A DNA stretch of 64,000 nt from Streptomyces sp. AM 2-1-1 (GTDB lineage Bacteria > Actinomycetota > Actinomycetes > Streptomycetales > Streptomycetaceae): positions 1,860,001-1,924,000 of the forward strand of contig NZ_CP119147.1 of the NCBI RefSeq assembly GCF_029167645.1. Reading direction: 5' to 3'. Position numbers and translations under genes: made by a program. Numbering within the stretch: position 1 is the first letter of the stretch; each line of letters begins with the position of its first letter. Below are positions 19,260 to 31,227 of the stretch, piece after piece. Under the pieces are notes generated by a model. The model did no database searches. It was not told the origin of the DNA and worked only from the letters and a program-made list of their open reading frames with translations.

Positions 19260-20129
19260 ATGACACCAACGCTCGTCCGGCACCACAGGTACGCGGACAC
19301 CCCCGCTCCGGTGGACACCGGTACCCGTGCCCGCGACTGGGCAGAGATCCAGGAGCGGATGCTGTCACCGCTGTACGAAGCGGTGTACGAACGACTCGAC
19401 GTGGGCACCGGCACCCGCATGCTCTCCCTCGGCTGCGGTTCCGGGCTCGCCCTGCTGATCGCGGCGGCCCGCGGAGCGCGGGTCACCGGGGTGGAGACCG
19501 ACCCCGACCGGCTCGCCCTGGCCCGGGAGCGGCTGCTGCCCCCGGGGGCGGACGGTCCCGCCGGACGGGCGGGGCCGTACGCCGCCGGCCCCGGCGTACC
19601 GCCCCGGCTGGTCGACGGTGACCCGTCGGCGGCGCCGGCGGACGGAGCGCCGTACACGCTGCTCACCGCGTTCGACCCGATCGGCGGCACGGCCGGCGAC
19701 TCCGAGGCGCTGACCCCCGAGCTGCGGTCCGCCGTGCCGCTGGCGGCCCGGGGCGCGGCCGTGGTGCTGACCGGCTGGGGACCGCCCGAACGGTGTGCCA
19801 CGGCGGCGGTGCTGGAGGTGGCGGAGCGGCTCGCCGATCCGTCCGGCGGCGCCCGGCGCCCGGCCAGGCGGGACGACCTGGAGGAGGTCGCCGCACGGGC
19901 GGGGCTCCGGCCGGACGGCTCCGGCCGGGTGTCCTGCCCGTTCGGCTACGCCGACCTGGAGAGCGCGGTCCGCGGGCTGCTCTCGACGGGGCTCTTCGAC
20001 GCGGCGGTGCGGGCCACCGACCGCGACCAGGTCGCCGGGGAGATCGCGGAGGCGCTCCGTCCGCACCGGCGGTCCGACGGCACGGTCTGGATGCCGAACG
20101 TCTTCCGCTACCTGGTCTGCCTCTGCTGA
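19260..20129 (+). CDS. SAM-dependent methyltransferase-like protein
   Basis: 289 residues from ATG 19260 (MTPTLVRHHRYADT), with GGGG about 10 nt upstream; in-frame upstream starts exist. The class I SAM site is RMLSLGCGSGLALLIAAA (about residues 57-74), followed by GVETDPDRLALAR. The domain then carries Gly/Pro-rich insertions. Substrate unknown. It converges on ftsH with a strong hairpin between them. Confidence 0.82.
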   Translation: MTPTLVRHHRYADTPAPVDTGTRARDWAEIQERMLSPLYEAVYERLDVGTGTRMLSLGCGSGLALLIAAARGARVTGVETDPDRLALARERLLPPGADGPAGRAGPYAAGPGVPPRLVDGDPSAAPADGAPYTLLTAFDPIGGTAGDSEALTPELRSAVPLAARGAAVVLTGWGPPERCATAAVLEVAERLADPSGGARRPARRDDLEEVAARAGLRPDGSGRVSCPFGYADLESAVRGLLSTGLFDAAVRATDRDQVAGEIAEALRPHRRSDGTVWMPNVFRYLVCLC

Positions 20130-20153
20130 AGCCGGCCCGTCACGGCGGGCGGT

Positions 20154-20187
20154 GTGCGGGGCACGGGCGACCGCCCGTGCCCCGCAC
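20154..20187. terminator. Bidirectional terminator hairpin
   Basis: A perfect 14-bp stem GTGCGGGGCACGGG/CCCGTGCCCCGCAC with a 6-nt loop lies in the 79-bp gap between the convergent methyltransferase and ftsH genes. It can serve both strands. Confidence 0.8.
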
Positions 20188-20208
20188 GCCGCCGTCCGCC
20201 CGCGTCCC

Positions 20209-22128
20209 TCACACGGAAGGCGGCTTCTCCAGCCGGGTGATGCCCGCCGCGCGGTACGCCTCGGCCTCCTCCAGCGTCTCCTCGGCGAGCAGCGCCTCGG
20301 CGAGCGAGTCGAGGCGGTCGCGGTTCTCCCGCAGCAGCCGGCAGGCGTCCTCGTAGCACTCGTCGACGATGCGCCGCATCTCCTCGTCGATCGCGTCGAG
20401 CGTGCCGGGCGCCGCCGACAGGCCGTACGCCTGCTGGGCGTCGGCCGGGATGGCCGTGAGACGGCCCACCCGCTGACTCATCCCCCACCGCCCGACCATG
20501 CCGCGCGCCAGGCTGGTGACCTGCTCCAGATCGCTTTCGGCGCCCGTGGTGATCACGTCGTAGACCACGTGTTCGGCGGCCATGCCGCCGAGCGCGCCGA
20601 TGATCCGTCCGCGCAGGTACTCCTCGGTGTAGGCGTACTTGTCGGCGTCGGGGGTGGAGAGTGTCACGCCCAGGGCGCGGCCGCGCGGCACGATGGTGAC
20701 CTTGCGCACCGGGTCGGCGCCCGGCTGGACCATCCCGAGCAGGGCGTGGCCGCTCTCGTGGTAGGCGGTCCTGCGGCGCTCCTCCTCCGGCATGACCAGC
20801 GGTCGTTCGGCGCCCAGCTGGACCTTCTCCAGGGCCCGGGAGAGGTCCGTCTGCTCCACCTCGGACCCCTTGCGCTTGACGGCGAGCAGCGCCGCCTCGT
20901 TGGCGAGGTTGGCGAGTTCGGCTCCGGTCATGCCCGGGGTGGAGCGGGCCACCCGGGAGAGGTCCACGTCGTCGGCGAGCGGGATGCGCCGGGTGTGAAT
21001 CTTCAGGATGGCCTCGCGGCCGCCCCGGTCCGGCGGGCTCACCTGCACGATGCGGTCGAACCTGCCGGGCCGGGTGAGAGCGGGGTCGAGGACGTCGGCC
21101 CGGTTGGTCGCGGCCAGGACGACCACGCCCTCCGAGCCGGAGAAGCCGTCCATCTCGGTGAGGATCTGGTTGAGCGTCTGCTCGCGCTCGTCGTGGCCGC
21201 CCATGCCGGCGCCGGCGCCCCGGACCCGGCCGATGGTGTCGATCTCGTCGATGAAGACGATGGCGGGGGCGACCTTGCGTGCCTCCGCGAAGAGTTCGCG
21301 CACCCGCCCCGCGCCGACGCCCACGATCATCTCGATGAACTCGGAGGCGGAGGCGGAGAAGAACGGCACCCCGGCCTCACCCGCGACCGCGCGCGCCAGC
21401 AGCGTCTTGCCGGTGCCGGGCGGCCCGGCGAGCAGGACCCCGCCCGGCATGCGGGCGCCCATCTTCCGGTAGGCGTCCGGGTTCTTCAGGAAGTCGACGA
21501 CGTCGGCGAGCTCGCCCTCCACCTCGTCGATGCCCGCGACGTCGGCGAAGGTGGTGCGGGTGCCGCTCTCCAGCGCGACCGGTCTGGGCGGCGCCTTCCG
21601 TCCGAAGCCGCCCATCGCGCCGCCCGCCCCGCGCGACATCCGCCGGGCGACGAGCACCCAGAGCAGGATGAGGAGCAGCATCGGCGCCAGCGAGATCAGG
21701 AGGTTGGCGAGGAAGCTCCGTTGCTGGACGACCGGCTCGGCGGTGACCGTGACGTCGTCCTCGACCAGTTCGTCCCAGAGGTCGTCGTCGGCGAAGGCCG
21801 GCCGCTGGGTGGTGAACTTGGTGTACTCGGTGTCCTCTCCGGGGACCTTCGCCTTCTTCTTCAGCTCGCCCTGGATGGCGTCCCCCTTGGAGTAGATCTT
21901 GGAGACGTTGCCCGCGCTCACCTGCTTGGTGAACTCGGTGTAGGAGACGGTCGGTTCGTCGTCGCCGTTGAAGAAGGAGAGGACCAGATTGGCGATGAGG
22001 TAGACGATCAGGGCGGTGAGCAGCAGCCGGCGCCAGCCGCCGGGCATCCTGCGCCGCTGCGGCGGGGGCGCCCCTTCGGAGCGCCAGGGCTGGTCGGGGC
22101 GCTCGCGGGGAGGTACGGGGGTGGTCAC
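20209..22128 (-). CDS. ftsH: ATP-dependent zinc metalloprotease FtsH
   Basis: 639 residues; GTG 22126-22128 ([11 protein letters not shown]) is preceded by GAAGGAGA. Two transmembrane helices (about 35-54 and 140-162) flank a periplasmic-side domain of about 85 residues. The AAA+ module has Walker A GPPGTGKT near 235, Walker B IVFIDEID, and the second region of homology [20 protein letters not shown]. The zinc site HESGH lies near 457. It degrades membrane and short-lived proteins. Streptomyces usually carry another ftsH near folE, so this is probably the second paralog. Confidence 0.95.
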   Translation of the reverse strand: MTTPVPPRERPDQPWRSEGAPPPQRRRMPGGWRRLLLTALIVYLIANLVLSFFNGDDEPTVSYTEFTKQVSAGNVSKIYSKGDAIQGELKKKAKVPGEDTEYTKFTTQRPAFADDDLWDELVEDDVTVTAEPVVQQRSFLANLLISLAPMLLLILLWVLVARRMSRGAGGAMGGFGRKAPPRPVALESGTRTTFADVAGIDEVEGELADVVDFLKNPDAYRKMGARMPGGVLLAGPPGTGKTLLARAVAGEAGVPFFSASASEFIEMIVGVGAGRVRELFAEARKVAPAIVFIDEIDTIGRVRGAGAGMGGHDEREQTLNQILTEMDGFSGSEGVVVLAATNRADVLDPALTRPGRFDRIVQVSPPDRGGREAILKIHTRRIPLADDVDLSRVARSTPGMTGAELANLANEAALLAVKRKGSEVEQTDLSRALEKVQLGAERPLVMPEEERRRTAYHESGHALLGMVQPGADPVRKVTIVPRGRALGVTLSTPDADKYAYTEEYLRGRIIGALGGMAAEHVVYDVITTGAESDLEQVTSLARGMVGRWGMSQRVGRLTAIPADAQQAYGLSAAPGTLDAIDEEMRRIVDECYEDACRLLRENRDRLDSLAEALLAEETLEEAEAYRAAGITRLEKPPSV

Positions 22129-22254
22129 ACGCTCTCCTTCGCCGACGACCGCACGACCGCCGGCGACCGTGCGGGGCGGTATGCGTGACATTAGGCGAGA
22201 AAGCGCCCCCGAGCCCGTGGAGGGTCCGCTCCCTGGGCCGTACGCGGCACGCCG

Positions 22255-22287
22255 GAGGGGCGCGCACCGTCGCGGTGCGCGCCCCTC
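22255..22287 (-). terminator. Terminator downstream of ffh
   Basis: A perfect 15-bp stem GAGGGGCGCGCACCG/CGGTGCGCGCCCCTC with a 3-nt loop lies 45 bp after the ffh stop, upstream of ftsH. It separates ffh and ftsH transcription. Confidence 0.8.
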
Positions 22288-22331
22288 AGCAGCGTTGCCG
22301 GCGGGCCCGTGGGCCGGGCCGGCTCCGGGTG

Positions 22332-23888
22332 TCAGCCCATGAACTTCTTGAACTCGTCCGGCAGCTCGAAGTCCTTGCCCTGCGCCTCCTGGCCCGGTAC
22401 GCCGAAGGCGTTGCCCTGCGCGGCGGCCTGCTCGCGACGGTCCGCGGCGGCCTGCTCCTCGGCCTTGCGCTTCATCGGGTTGCCGCTCTTGCGCTTCCCC
22501 TTGGCCTGCTTGATCTGCTTCTTCTGCCGGCCGGCACCGCCGCCCATGCCCGGCATCCCCGGCATGCCCGGCATGCCGCCGCCCTGGGCCATCCGCGACA
22601 TCATCTTGCGGGCTTCGAAGAAGCGCTCCACGAGGTTCTTCACCGCGGAGACCTCGACGCCCGAGCCCTTGGCGATACGGGCCCGGCGCGAACCGTTGAT
22701 GATCGTCGGCTCGGCGCGCTCCTTGGGCGTCATCGACTTGATGATCGCGGCGGTGCGGTCCACGTCGCGTTCGTCGATGTTGGCGATCTGGTCCTTGATC
22801 TGCCCCATGCCGGGCAGCATGCCGAGCAGTTTGGAGATGGAGCCCATCTTGCGGACCTGCTCCATCTGCGCCAGGAAGTCGTCGAGCGTGAAGTCCTTGC
22901 CCTTGCTCGACGCCAGCTTGGAGGCCATTTTGGCGGCCTCTTCCTGGCTGAACGTCTTCTCCGCCTGCTCGATGAGGGTGAGCAGGTCACCCATGTCGAG
23001 GATGCGGGAGGCCATGCGGTCCGGGTGGAAGGCGTCGAACTCGTCGAGCTTCTCGCCGTTGGACGCGAACATGATCTGCTTGCCCGTGACGTGGGCGATC
23101 GACAGGGCAGCACCACCGCGGGCGTCACCGTCGAGCTTGGAGAGCACCACGCCGTCGAAGCCGACGCCGTCGCGGAAGGCCTCCGCGGTGTTGACGGCGT
23201 CCTGACCGATCATCGCGTCGACGACGAAGAGGATCTCGTCCGGGTCGACGGCGTCGCGGATGTCCGCGGCCTGGCGCATCAGCTCCTGGTCGATGCCGAG
23301 GCGGCCCGCGGTGTCGACGATGACGATGTCGTGGACCTTGGCCTTGGCGAACTCGATGGAGTCCTTCGCGACCTTCACCGGGTCACCGACGCCGTTGCCC
23401 GGCTCCGGCGCGTACACGGCGACGCCCGCGCGCTGGCCGACGACGCTCAGCTGGTTGACGGCGTTGGGGCGCTGGAGGTCGCAGGCGACGAGGAGGGGGG
23501 AGTGCCCCTGTCCCTTGAGCCAGAGGCCGAGCTTTCCGGCGAGGGTCGTCTTACCGGCGCCCTGGAGGCCCGCGAGCATGATCACGGTGGGCGGATTCTT
23601 CGCGAACCGCAGCCGCCGGGTCTCCCCGCCGAGGATGGAGACGAGCTCCTCGTTGACGATCTTGACGACCTGCTGGGCCGGGTTCAGCGCACCGGAGACC
23701 TCGGCGCCGCGCGCCCGCTCCTTGACGTTGGCGATGAAGGCACGGACCACCGGCAGCGCGACGTCCGCCTCGAGCAGGGCGATACGGATCTCGCGAGCCG
23801 TGGCGTCGATGTCCGCCTCGGACAAGCGGCCCTTGCCCCGGAGGTTCTTGAAAGTCGCGGCAAGGCGGTCGGAGAGAGTATCGAACAC
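22332..23888 (-). CDS. ffh: Signal recognition particle protein Ffh
   Basis: 518 residues, GTG start. N-domain (MFDTLSDRLAATFKNLRGKG), G-domain with AGLQGAGKTTLAGKL near residue 105, DTAGRLGIDQELM and TKLDGDARGG, then a methionine-rich M-domain with a GMPGMPGMPGMGGG stretch and a KQIKQAKGKRKSG tail. Binds SRP RNA and signal sequences; its receptor FtsY is encoded at 31.2-32.4 kb. Confidence 0.97.
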   Translation of the reverse strand: MFDTLSDRLAATFKNLRGKGRLSEADIDATAREIRIALLEADVALPVVRAFIANVKERARGAEVSGALNPAQQVVKIVNEELVSILGGETRRLRFAKNPPTVIMLAGLQGAGKTTLAGKLGLWLKGQGHSPLLVACDLQRPNAVNQLSVVGQRAGVAVYAPEPGNGVGDPVKVAKDSIEFAKAKVHDIVIVDTAGRLGIDQELMRQAADIRDAVDPDEILFVVDAMIGQDAVNTAEAFRDGVGFDGVVLSKLDGDARGGAALSIAHVTGKQIMFASNGEKLDEFDAFHPDRMASRILDMGDLLTLIEQAEKTFSQEEAAKMASKLASSKGKDFTLDDFLAQMEQVRKMGSISKLLGMLPGMGQIKDQIANIDERDVDRTAAIIKSMTPKERAEPTIINGSRRARIAKGSGVEVSAVKNLVERFFEARKMMSRMAQGGGMPGMPGMPGMGGGAGRQKKQIKQAKGKRKSGNPMKRKAEEQAAADRREQAAAQGNAFGVPGQEAQGKDFELPDEFKKFMG

Positions 23889-23992
23889 GGCGCTCGTCGG
23901 TCCTCAGGGTCGGGGGCGTGGCAGGTCGCCTCCTAGAGTATCCGGCCCGGGCGAGCGGCCGTCCTCGCCGGTGGCGATCGGTACGAACGGGG

Positions 23993-24038
23993 CGGGGCCC
24001 GGCGCGCGGGGAGGACTCCCGCGCGCGCCGGGGCCCGC
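23993..24038 (-). terminator. Hairpin downstream of glnD
   Basis: GCGCGCGGG pairs with CCCGCGCGC over a 7-nt loop, extended by GGGGCCC-type flanks on both sides, 18 bp after the glnD stop on its strand. A likely end of the amtB-glnK-glnD transcript. Confidence 0.65.
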
Positions 24039-24055
24039 CCGGGACGGCACGCGGC

Positions 24056-26506
24056 TCAGCGCAGGGCGGCTTCCAGCGACTTCGCCACGGTGGCGGCCTC
24101 CTCGTCGGAGAGGAGTGTCCCGTCGGGGCGGGTGACGTAGACGGTGTCCACCGCGTTGGCGCCGAGGGTCGAGACGTGGGCCGAGCGCACGCGGACCGCG
24201 CTCTCCTCCAGTGCCCGGCCGATCCGGTGCAGCAGTCCGGGGGCGTCCTGGGCGCGGACCTCGATGACCGTGGCCTGCCGTGAGGCGGCGGATGCGACGG
24301 TGACCCGGGGCGGCGGGGCCTTGATGCCGCGCCGCCTGGGGTAGGCGGACTCCCGTTCGGCGAGGCGGGCCTGGATGTCGAGCGTGCCGTCGAGCACCCG
24401 CAGCAGGTCGGCGCGCAGGCGCGACGCCTGCGGCAGCGAACCGTACTCGGCGGCCACCCGCCAGCTGAGCAGCAGCAGGTCGGCGGATTCGCCCACCTCG
24501 GTGGGGGGCTCGACGGCCCGCAGGTCGGCGGCGCGGACGGTGAGGCGGTGCAGGGCGAGCACCCCGGCGACGGCGGGCAGCACCCCGGGGCGGTCCGGCA
24601 GCGCGATGAGGAGTTCGACGCCCACCGGTCCCGGGTCGCCCGACTCGGAGGGCGGTTCGGGCTGGGTGTGCAGGGCGAGGACGGGTTCCCCGGTGCACAG
24701 CGCCTCGACGGCGAGGCGCTCCTGTTCGGCGTCGGGCACCGCGGGGCCGGGGTCGAGGGGTGCCTCCCCGGCCAGCACGGCGGCCACCCGCCCGACGAGG
24801 TCGTCGACGAGGGAGGCGCGCCACGTGCTCCAGGCGGCGGGCCCGGTGGCCAACGCGTCGGCCTCGGTGAGCGCGTGGAGCAGTTCCAGGGTGGAGAGGG
24901 AGCCGACCGTCCCGGCGACCGAGGCGACGGTGTCCGGGTCGTCGAGGTCGCGCCGGGTCGCGGTCTCGATCAGCAGCAGGTGGTGGCGCACGAGGGTGGC
25001 GACGACGGCGACATCGGCCTTGTCGAACCCGATGCGGGTGGCCATGTCGCGGGCGATGACCTCCCCCGCGACGGAGTGGTCCCCGGGCCAGCCCTTGCCG
25101 ATGTCGTGCAGCAGGGCGGCGACCAGCAGCAGGTCGGGGCGGCCGACCCGGCGGGTGAGGGAGGCGGCGCGGACGGCCGTCTCGACGAGATGGCGGTCCA
25201 CGGTCCAGGTGTGGACGGCGTTGCGCTGCGGGCGGCAGTGGACCCGCTCCCAGTCGGGCAGCAGCCGGGTGACGATGCCCTCGGCTTCCAGGGCCTCCCA
25301 GACCGCGATGGTCGCCTCCCCGGCGCCGAGCAGGGTGACCAGTTCCTCGCGCGCCTCGGGGGGCCAGGGCACGGAGAGGGGGGCCGCCGCTCCGGCGAGG
25401 TGGCGCACCAGGTGACGGGAGAGCGGGAGCCCGGACTCGGCGGCGGCCGCCGCCGCACGCAGGGTCAGCACGGGGTCGCGCTCGGGGCGGGCGGAACGGG
25501 CGAGGACGACCTCGCCGTCCGCCTCGACCACGCCGTCGGCGAGCGGGGTGCGTTCCGGGGCGGGCTTCGCGCCGCCGAGCATGGCGCGGAGCCGGGGGCG
25601 CGTGGAGCGGGCGCGCAGGACGCGGTTGACCTCCCGCCAGGTGACGTCGGTGGCGTACGAGACGGTGCGGGCGGCCTCGTAGACCTGGCGCAGCAGGGCG
25701 TCGGCGTCGAGGAGTCCGAGCGCCTCGGCGACCTGGTCCTGTTCCTGGAGGGCGAGCCGGTCGGTGGCCCGGCCGGTCGCGAGGTGCAGGGCGTCGCGGG
25801 TGTCCAGCAGGGTGCGGCGCGCCTCGGCGAGTCCTTCGCGGGGGGCGTCGGCGACCCAGGAGGCGGCGACGGCCCGCAGCGCGGTGGCGTCGCGGAGGCC
25901 GCCGCGGGCTTCCTTGAGGTCGGGTTCGAGGAGGAACTGGAGCTCGCCCATGCGTTCGGCGCGCTCCTGGCACAGGTCGTGGAGGGCGGGCAGCCGCTTG
26001 GCGGCCTGGTTGCGCCAGTCGGCGAGGACGTGGGTGCGCAGCGCGGCGACGAGTCCCACGTCACCGGCGACCGCGCGGGCGTCCAGCAGGCCGAGGTGGA
26101 CCTTGAGGTCGTCGCCGGCGGCCTTGCGGGCCTCCGCCGGGGTGCGTACGGAGTGGTCGAGCGCGAGGCCGAGGTCCCAGACGGGGTACCAGATGCGGTC
26201 GGCCAGCGCGGAGACGGCCGCGGCGTCGGCCGAACCGTCGTGCAGCAGGAGCAGGTCGAGGTCGCTGCGCGGGGAGAGCTCGCCGCGGCCGTACCCGCCG
26301 ACGGCGACGAGGGCGGCGCCGCGCACTCCCGCGTGTTCGGCGGCGGCGGTGAAGAGGCCGTTCAGCCAGTCGTCGGTGAGACCGGCGAGGGCCGCACGGC
26401 GCGGCGGCCCGGACCGCGTCTCCTGCTGGAGGAGACGCAGCCGGGCCGCCGCATAGCCGCTGGGTCCCGAGTCTTCGGTTTCGGTGGTCACTTCGGTACT
26501 CGTCAC
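24056..26506 (-). CDS. glnD: PII nucleotidylyltransferase GlnD
   Basis: 816 residues; GTG 26504-26506 with GGAAGG upstream. The nucleotidyltransferase motif GGYGRGELSPRSDLDLLLL lies near residue 70. The HD domain has LLVAALLHDIGKGWPGDH, and two C-terminal ACT domains begin with VGVELLIALPDRPGVLPAV and ATVIEVRAQDAPGLLHRIG. In Streptomyces GlnD adenylylates (rather than uridylylates) GlnK on a T-loop tyrosine. It follows glnK by 31 bp. Confidence 0.95.
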   Translation of the reverse strand: MTSTEVTTETEDSGPSGYAAARLRLLQQETRSGPPRRAALAGLTDDWLNGLFTAAAEHAGVRGAALVAVGGYGRGELSPRSDLDLLLLHDGSADAAAVSALADRIWYPVWDLGLALDHSVRTPAEARKAAGDDLKVHLGLLDARAVAGDVGLVAALRTHVLADWRNQAAKRLPALHDLCQERAERMGELQFLLEPDLKEARGGLRDATALRAVAASWVADAPREGLAEARRTLLDTRDALHLATGRATDRLALQEQDQVAEALGLLDADALLRQVYEAARTVSYATDVTWREVNRVLRARSTRPRLRAMLGGAKPAPERTPLADGVVEADGEVVLARSARPERDPVLTLRAAAAAAESGLPLSRHLVRHLAGAAAPLSVPWPPEAREELVTLLGAGEATIAVWEALEAEGIVTRLLPDWERVHCRPQRNAVHTWTVDRHLVETAVRAASLTRRVGRPDLLLVAALLHDIGKGWPGDHSVAGEVIARDMATRIGFDKADVAVVATLVRHHLLLIETATRRDLDDPDTVASVAGTVGSLSTLELLHALTEADALATGPAAWSTWRASLVDDLVGRVAAVLAGEAPLDPGPAVPDAEQERLAVEALCTGEPVLALHTQPEPPSESGDPGPVGVELLIALPDRPGVLPAVAGVLALHRLTVRAADLRAVEPPTEVGESADLLLLSWRVAAEYGSLPQASRLRADLLRVLDGTLDIQARLAERESAYPRRRGIKAPPPRVTVASAASRQATVIEVRAQDAPGLLHRIGRALEESAVRVRSAHVSTLGANAVDTVYVTRPDGTLLSDEEAATVAKSLEAALR

Positions 26507-26537
26507 CCAGCTGCCTTCCGTTCCACGGGCGTCGTTG

Positions 26538-28363
<1,826 letters not shown>

Positions 28364-28539
28364 GAAGCCACCGGGAGTGTTACGTCGGCATGAACCGGGA
28401 GCGTCGCATCCGGTGTCCCGCCTACCATGCCGCCCATGCCGCATACGGTGCGGTTGAACTCCCGCGACACGCGAATCGGCCACGGCGGTCCCCGTCCACC
28501 TGCTCCGGAAGGGGCCGGCCCGGGGTGGCGGGGCGGCCG

Positions 28540-28558
28540 CCGCGGCCGGTGGCCGCGG
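28540..28558 (-). terminator. Hairpin downstream of nsdA
   Basis: CCGCGGCC/GGCCGCGG with a 3-nt loop lies 18 bp after the nsdA stop on its strand. No T-run. The rest of the 28223-28575 gap holds the amtB promoter region and the GlnR box. Confidence 0.5.
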
Positions 28559-28575
28559 GGCGGAGCGGGGTGGTG

Positions 28576-30066
28576 TCAGACCGCTTCGGCGGTCTCCGGC
28601 AGCTGCTCGCCGAGCACCTCGGTGAGGTGCGCGACATCGGCCACGTCGCCGAAGTCCCTGGCAGCGGCGTCGACGGTCTTGCGCAGTCGGGTGTTGACGC
28701 GCTCGGAGCGGACCTTCTTGGCGACTTCGAGCGCCTGGCCGGCCAGCACGGTCGCCTGCTCGGGCTCGCGGCGCAGCAGATGGACGGTGGCCATGCCGAT
28801 GAGGTTGAGCGCGTACGAGCGGTGATGCTCGTCGTCCTCGGCGAAGAGTTTGACGGCTCTGGTCATCGCGGGTTCGGCGAGCGAGGCGTACGTGGGACTG
28901 CGGCCGGCCACATAGGCCAGGTCACGGAAGGAGTGGGCGTTCTCGCCGTTGAGTTCGGCCTCGGAGAAGAACTTGATCCAGTCGGGCTCGGGCTCGTCGT
29001 CCAGACCGGCGTCGAGGTAGGTGTCCTCGGCCATGCGGACCGCGCGCTTGCACTTCCCGGGCTGGCCCATGTTGGCGAAGGCACGGGCCTCCATCGCATA
29101 CAGCATCGCCTGGGTGCGGGAGGTCGCGCAGTCCCGGCTGCCGTACTGCGCGAGGTGGATCAGCTCCAGGGCGTCGTCGGGGCGGCCGAGGTGGATCATC
29201 TGGCGGCTCATGCTGGAGAGGATGTACGAACCGAGCGGCTTGTCCCCGGCCTCCTTGGCGGCGTGCAGCGCGAGGACGAAGTACTTCTGCGCGGTGGGCT
29301 GGAGACCGACGTCGTAACTCATCCACCCCGCCAGTTCGGCGAGTTCGGCGGCGCAGCGGAAGAGGCGGACGGCGGTGGCGGCGGGCTGCGGCTCCTGCAA
29401 CAGGTCGGTGACCTCGTGGAGTTGACCGACGACCGCCTTGCGGCGCAGTCCGCCGCCGCACTGCGCGTCCCACTGGCGGAACATCGCCGTGGTGGACTCC
29501 AGCAGGTCGAGCTCGGGCTTGGAGAGGCGCGAGGGGCGGCGGGCGGAGGCGGGCGACTCGGGTTCGACCGCTCCGCCGGGGGTGACGGGAACCAGCCAGC
29601 GCTGCATGGGCTCGATCAGCGTGGGTCCGGCGGCGAGCGTCAGCGAGGAGCCGAGGAAGCCCCGGCGGGCGAGCATCAGGTCGCTGCGGGAGAACTCGCT
29701 GAGCAGCGCGATGGTCTGCGGGGCCGCCCAGGGCAGGTCCACGCCGGAGACCGAGGGCGACTGGTGGGCGGTCCGCAGGCCCAGGTCCTCCACGGCGACG
29801 ACGCTGCCGAAGCGCTCCGAGAAGAGCTCCGAGAGGATGCGGGGGATCGGCTCACGGGGCTGCTCCCCGTCGAGCCAGCGCCGCACGCGCGAGGTGTCCG
29901 TACTGATGTGGTGGGCGCCCATCTGGCGGGCCCGGCGGTTGACCTGGCGCGCGAGCTCGCCCTTGGACCAGCCGCTGCGGACGAACCATGACTGTAGTTG
30001 TCCGTTGGGGCGCTTTCCGGCATTCGTGTCGCCTGCGCCACTGCCACTCACCGGAACGCCCCCCAT
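28576..30066 (-). CDS. nsdA: NsdA, negative regulator of differentiation and antibiotic production
   Basis: 496 residues; ATG 30064-30066 (MGGVPVSGSGAGDTNAGKRP). The N-terminus contains a helical DNA-binding-like segment (SGWSKGELARQVNRRAR and TSRVRRWLDGEQPRE), and the rest is helical with TPR-like stretches (AVRLFRCAAELAELAGWMSYD, RTQAMLYAMEARAFANMG). It matches NsdA of S. coelicolor by sequence memory and by position next to amtB. NsdA loss raises antibiotic production and sporulation there. Its mechanism is not settled. Confidence 0.88.
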   Translation of the reverse strand: MGGVPVSGSGAGDTNAGKRPNGQLQSWFVRSGWSKGELARQVNRRARQMGAHHISTDTSRVRRWLDGEQPREPIPRILSELFSERFGSVVAVEDLGLRTAHQSPSVSGVDLPWAAPQTIALLSEFSRSDLMLARRGFLGSSLTLAAGPTLIEPMQRWLVPVTPGGAVEPESPASARRPSRLSKPELDLLESTTAMFRQWDAQCGGGLRRKAVVGQLHEVTDLLQEPQPAATAVRLFRCAAELAELAGWMSYDVGLQPTAQKYFVLALHAAKEAGDKPLGSYILSSMSRQMIHLGRPDDALELIHLAQYGSRDCATSRTQAMLYAMEARAFANMGQPGKCKRAVRMAEDTYLDAGLDDEPEPDWIKFFSEAELNGENAHSFRDLAYVAGRSPTYASLAEPAMTRAVKLFAEDDEHHRSYALNLIGMATVHLLRREPEQATVLAGQALEVAKKVRSERVNTRLRKTVDAAARDFGDVADVAHLTEVLGEQLPETAEAV

Positions 30067-30493
30067 CTCGCCGAAACCCCTTCGCGCGAACCTCTGCCCG
30101 GTTACCCACAATGCCGTAACCCGGCGCCGCCCGTACGGAAGTTGGCCGCCATCGAACAAGAAATCGGGTTGCCCTCGGCATACCCGCGGGGACTCATACT
30201 CCCAGAATCCGTGTACCGACGGTAATCCTACGATCACCCTCCCGGCGAGGGCGAATGGAGAAACGCCACCATTCGCCACCCCTTCGAATGAACACGTCCG
30301 GCCCGGGGCGCGCTTGACTTGACAGGCGCCTAACAACAGGGGGCGCGAAAGAGTGCTGCGGTGGTGCGCATCGGATCGCACCACCCCCCGCGCTCAGGTG
30401 CGCCACCCGTTCGGGGGCGACCGCGGCGGGCGCCCGATCCACCTGCGGCCGCCGCCACGTAACCATCGGCGCGTCGGACCCGTTGGAGGGGGC
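30067..30493. promoter_or_regulatory. Divergent nsdA / primase-polymerase promoter region with a dyad
   Basis: 427 bp without a gene. It holds a perfect 9-bp inverted repeat, GGCGAATGG/CCATTCGCC, at 30250-30277 (10-nt spacer), about 185 bp upstream of nsdA. A TAGGAT -10-like hexamer follows on the minus strand near 30228. On the plus strand TTGACTTGACA occurs near 30314. A regulatory dyad for nsdA is plausible but unproven. Confidence 0.45.
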
Positions 30494-31141
30494 ATGGGCT
30501 TCACGATCGGCGGCATCCGTGAGCTGGGATCCGGGTCGCGGCGGCGCGACCGCACGGCCGGCAGCACGTTCGTGGCGGAGTACACGGGGCGGTGGGGGTG
30601 GGCCGTGCGGCCCGGGGCCCGCGCGCGGACCGGCACCTGCTCCTGCGGCGACCGCCGCTGCGACGCGCCGGGCGCGCACCCCCTGGAGTCCGCCCGCGAG
30701 GTTCCCGCCGGAGCCTCCCCCGACGTCGCGGCCTGCGCGTGGGCGGACGTCCCGGGAGCCTCGATGATGCTGCCGGTGGGCCGCGCCTTCGACATCCTGG
30801 AGGTGGCGGAGGCGGCCGGACGGCGGGCGCTGGTGCGACTGGAGCGGATGGGGCTGCCGCTCGGCCCGGTGGCGGTGACCCCGGACGGCCGTGCACAGTT
30901 CTTCGTCGCTCCCGGAGCCGCCGCCCAACTGCCCAAGCTGCTCTACCGGATGGGCTGGGACGACGCGCCGCTCGACCTGCGCGCCCTCGGCCCGGGCACC
31001 CACATCACCGCGCCCCCCTGCGACCTCGGCGGCCTCGGCCCGGTGCGCTGGCTGCGGCCTCCCGCCCCCGGCACGGCGGCCGCTCCCCCGCCCGCCCGGC
31101 TCCTGCTGGGCACGCTGGCCTACAGCTGCCACCGCACCTGA
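30494..31141 (+). CDS. Bifunctional primase-polymerase N-terminal-like protein
   Basis: 215 residues from ATG 30494 with GGAGGGGGC upstream. AEYTGRWGWAVRPGARAR, then a cysteine cluster CSCGDRRCDAPGAHP, then later PVAVTPDGRAQFFV: this arrangement resembles the prim-pol (PF09250-like) domain found in Streptomyces orthologs next to nsdA. No helicase part is attached. Catalytic activity is uncertain because a full acidic triad was not identified. Confidence 0.75.
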   Translation: MGFTIGGIRELGSGSRRRDRTAGSTFVAEYTGRWGWAVRPGARARTGTCSCGDRRCDAPGAHPLESAREVPAGASPDVAACAWADVPGASMMLPVGRAFDILEVAEAAGRRALVRLERMGLPLGPVAVTPDGRAQFFVAPGAAAQLPKLLYRMGWDDAPLDLRALGPGTHITAPPCDLGGLGPVRWLRPPAPGTAAAPPPARLLLGTLAYSCHRT

Positions 31142-31158
31142 CCCCCGGCGGCGGGAAA

Positions 31159-31204
31159 CGCCGAGGGGCGGCGGTCCCCGGTCGGGGACCGCCGCCCCTC
31201 GGCG
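31159..31204. terminator. Strong bidirectional terminator
   Basis: A perfect 21-bp stem (31159-31179 with 31184-31204) around a GGTC tetraloop lies between the convergent prim-pol-like gene and ftsY. The arms begin CGCCGAGGGGCGGCGG. It is the longest perfect hairpin noticed in the core part of the window. Confidence 0.88.
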
Positions 31205-31227
31205 TGCGTACGGAGTGCGTGGAGCGG

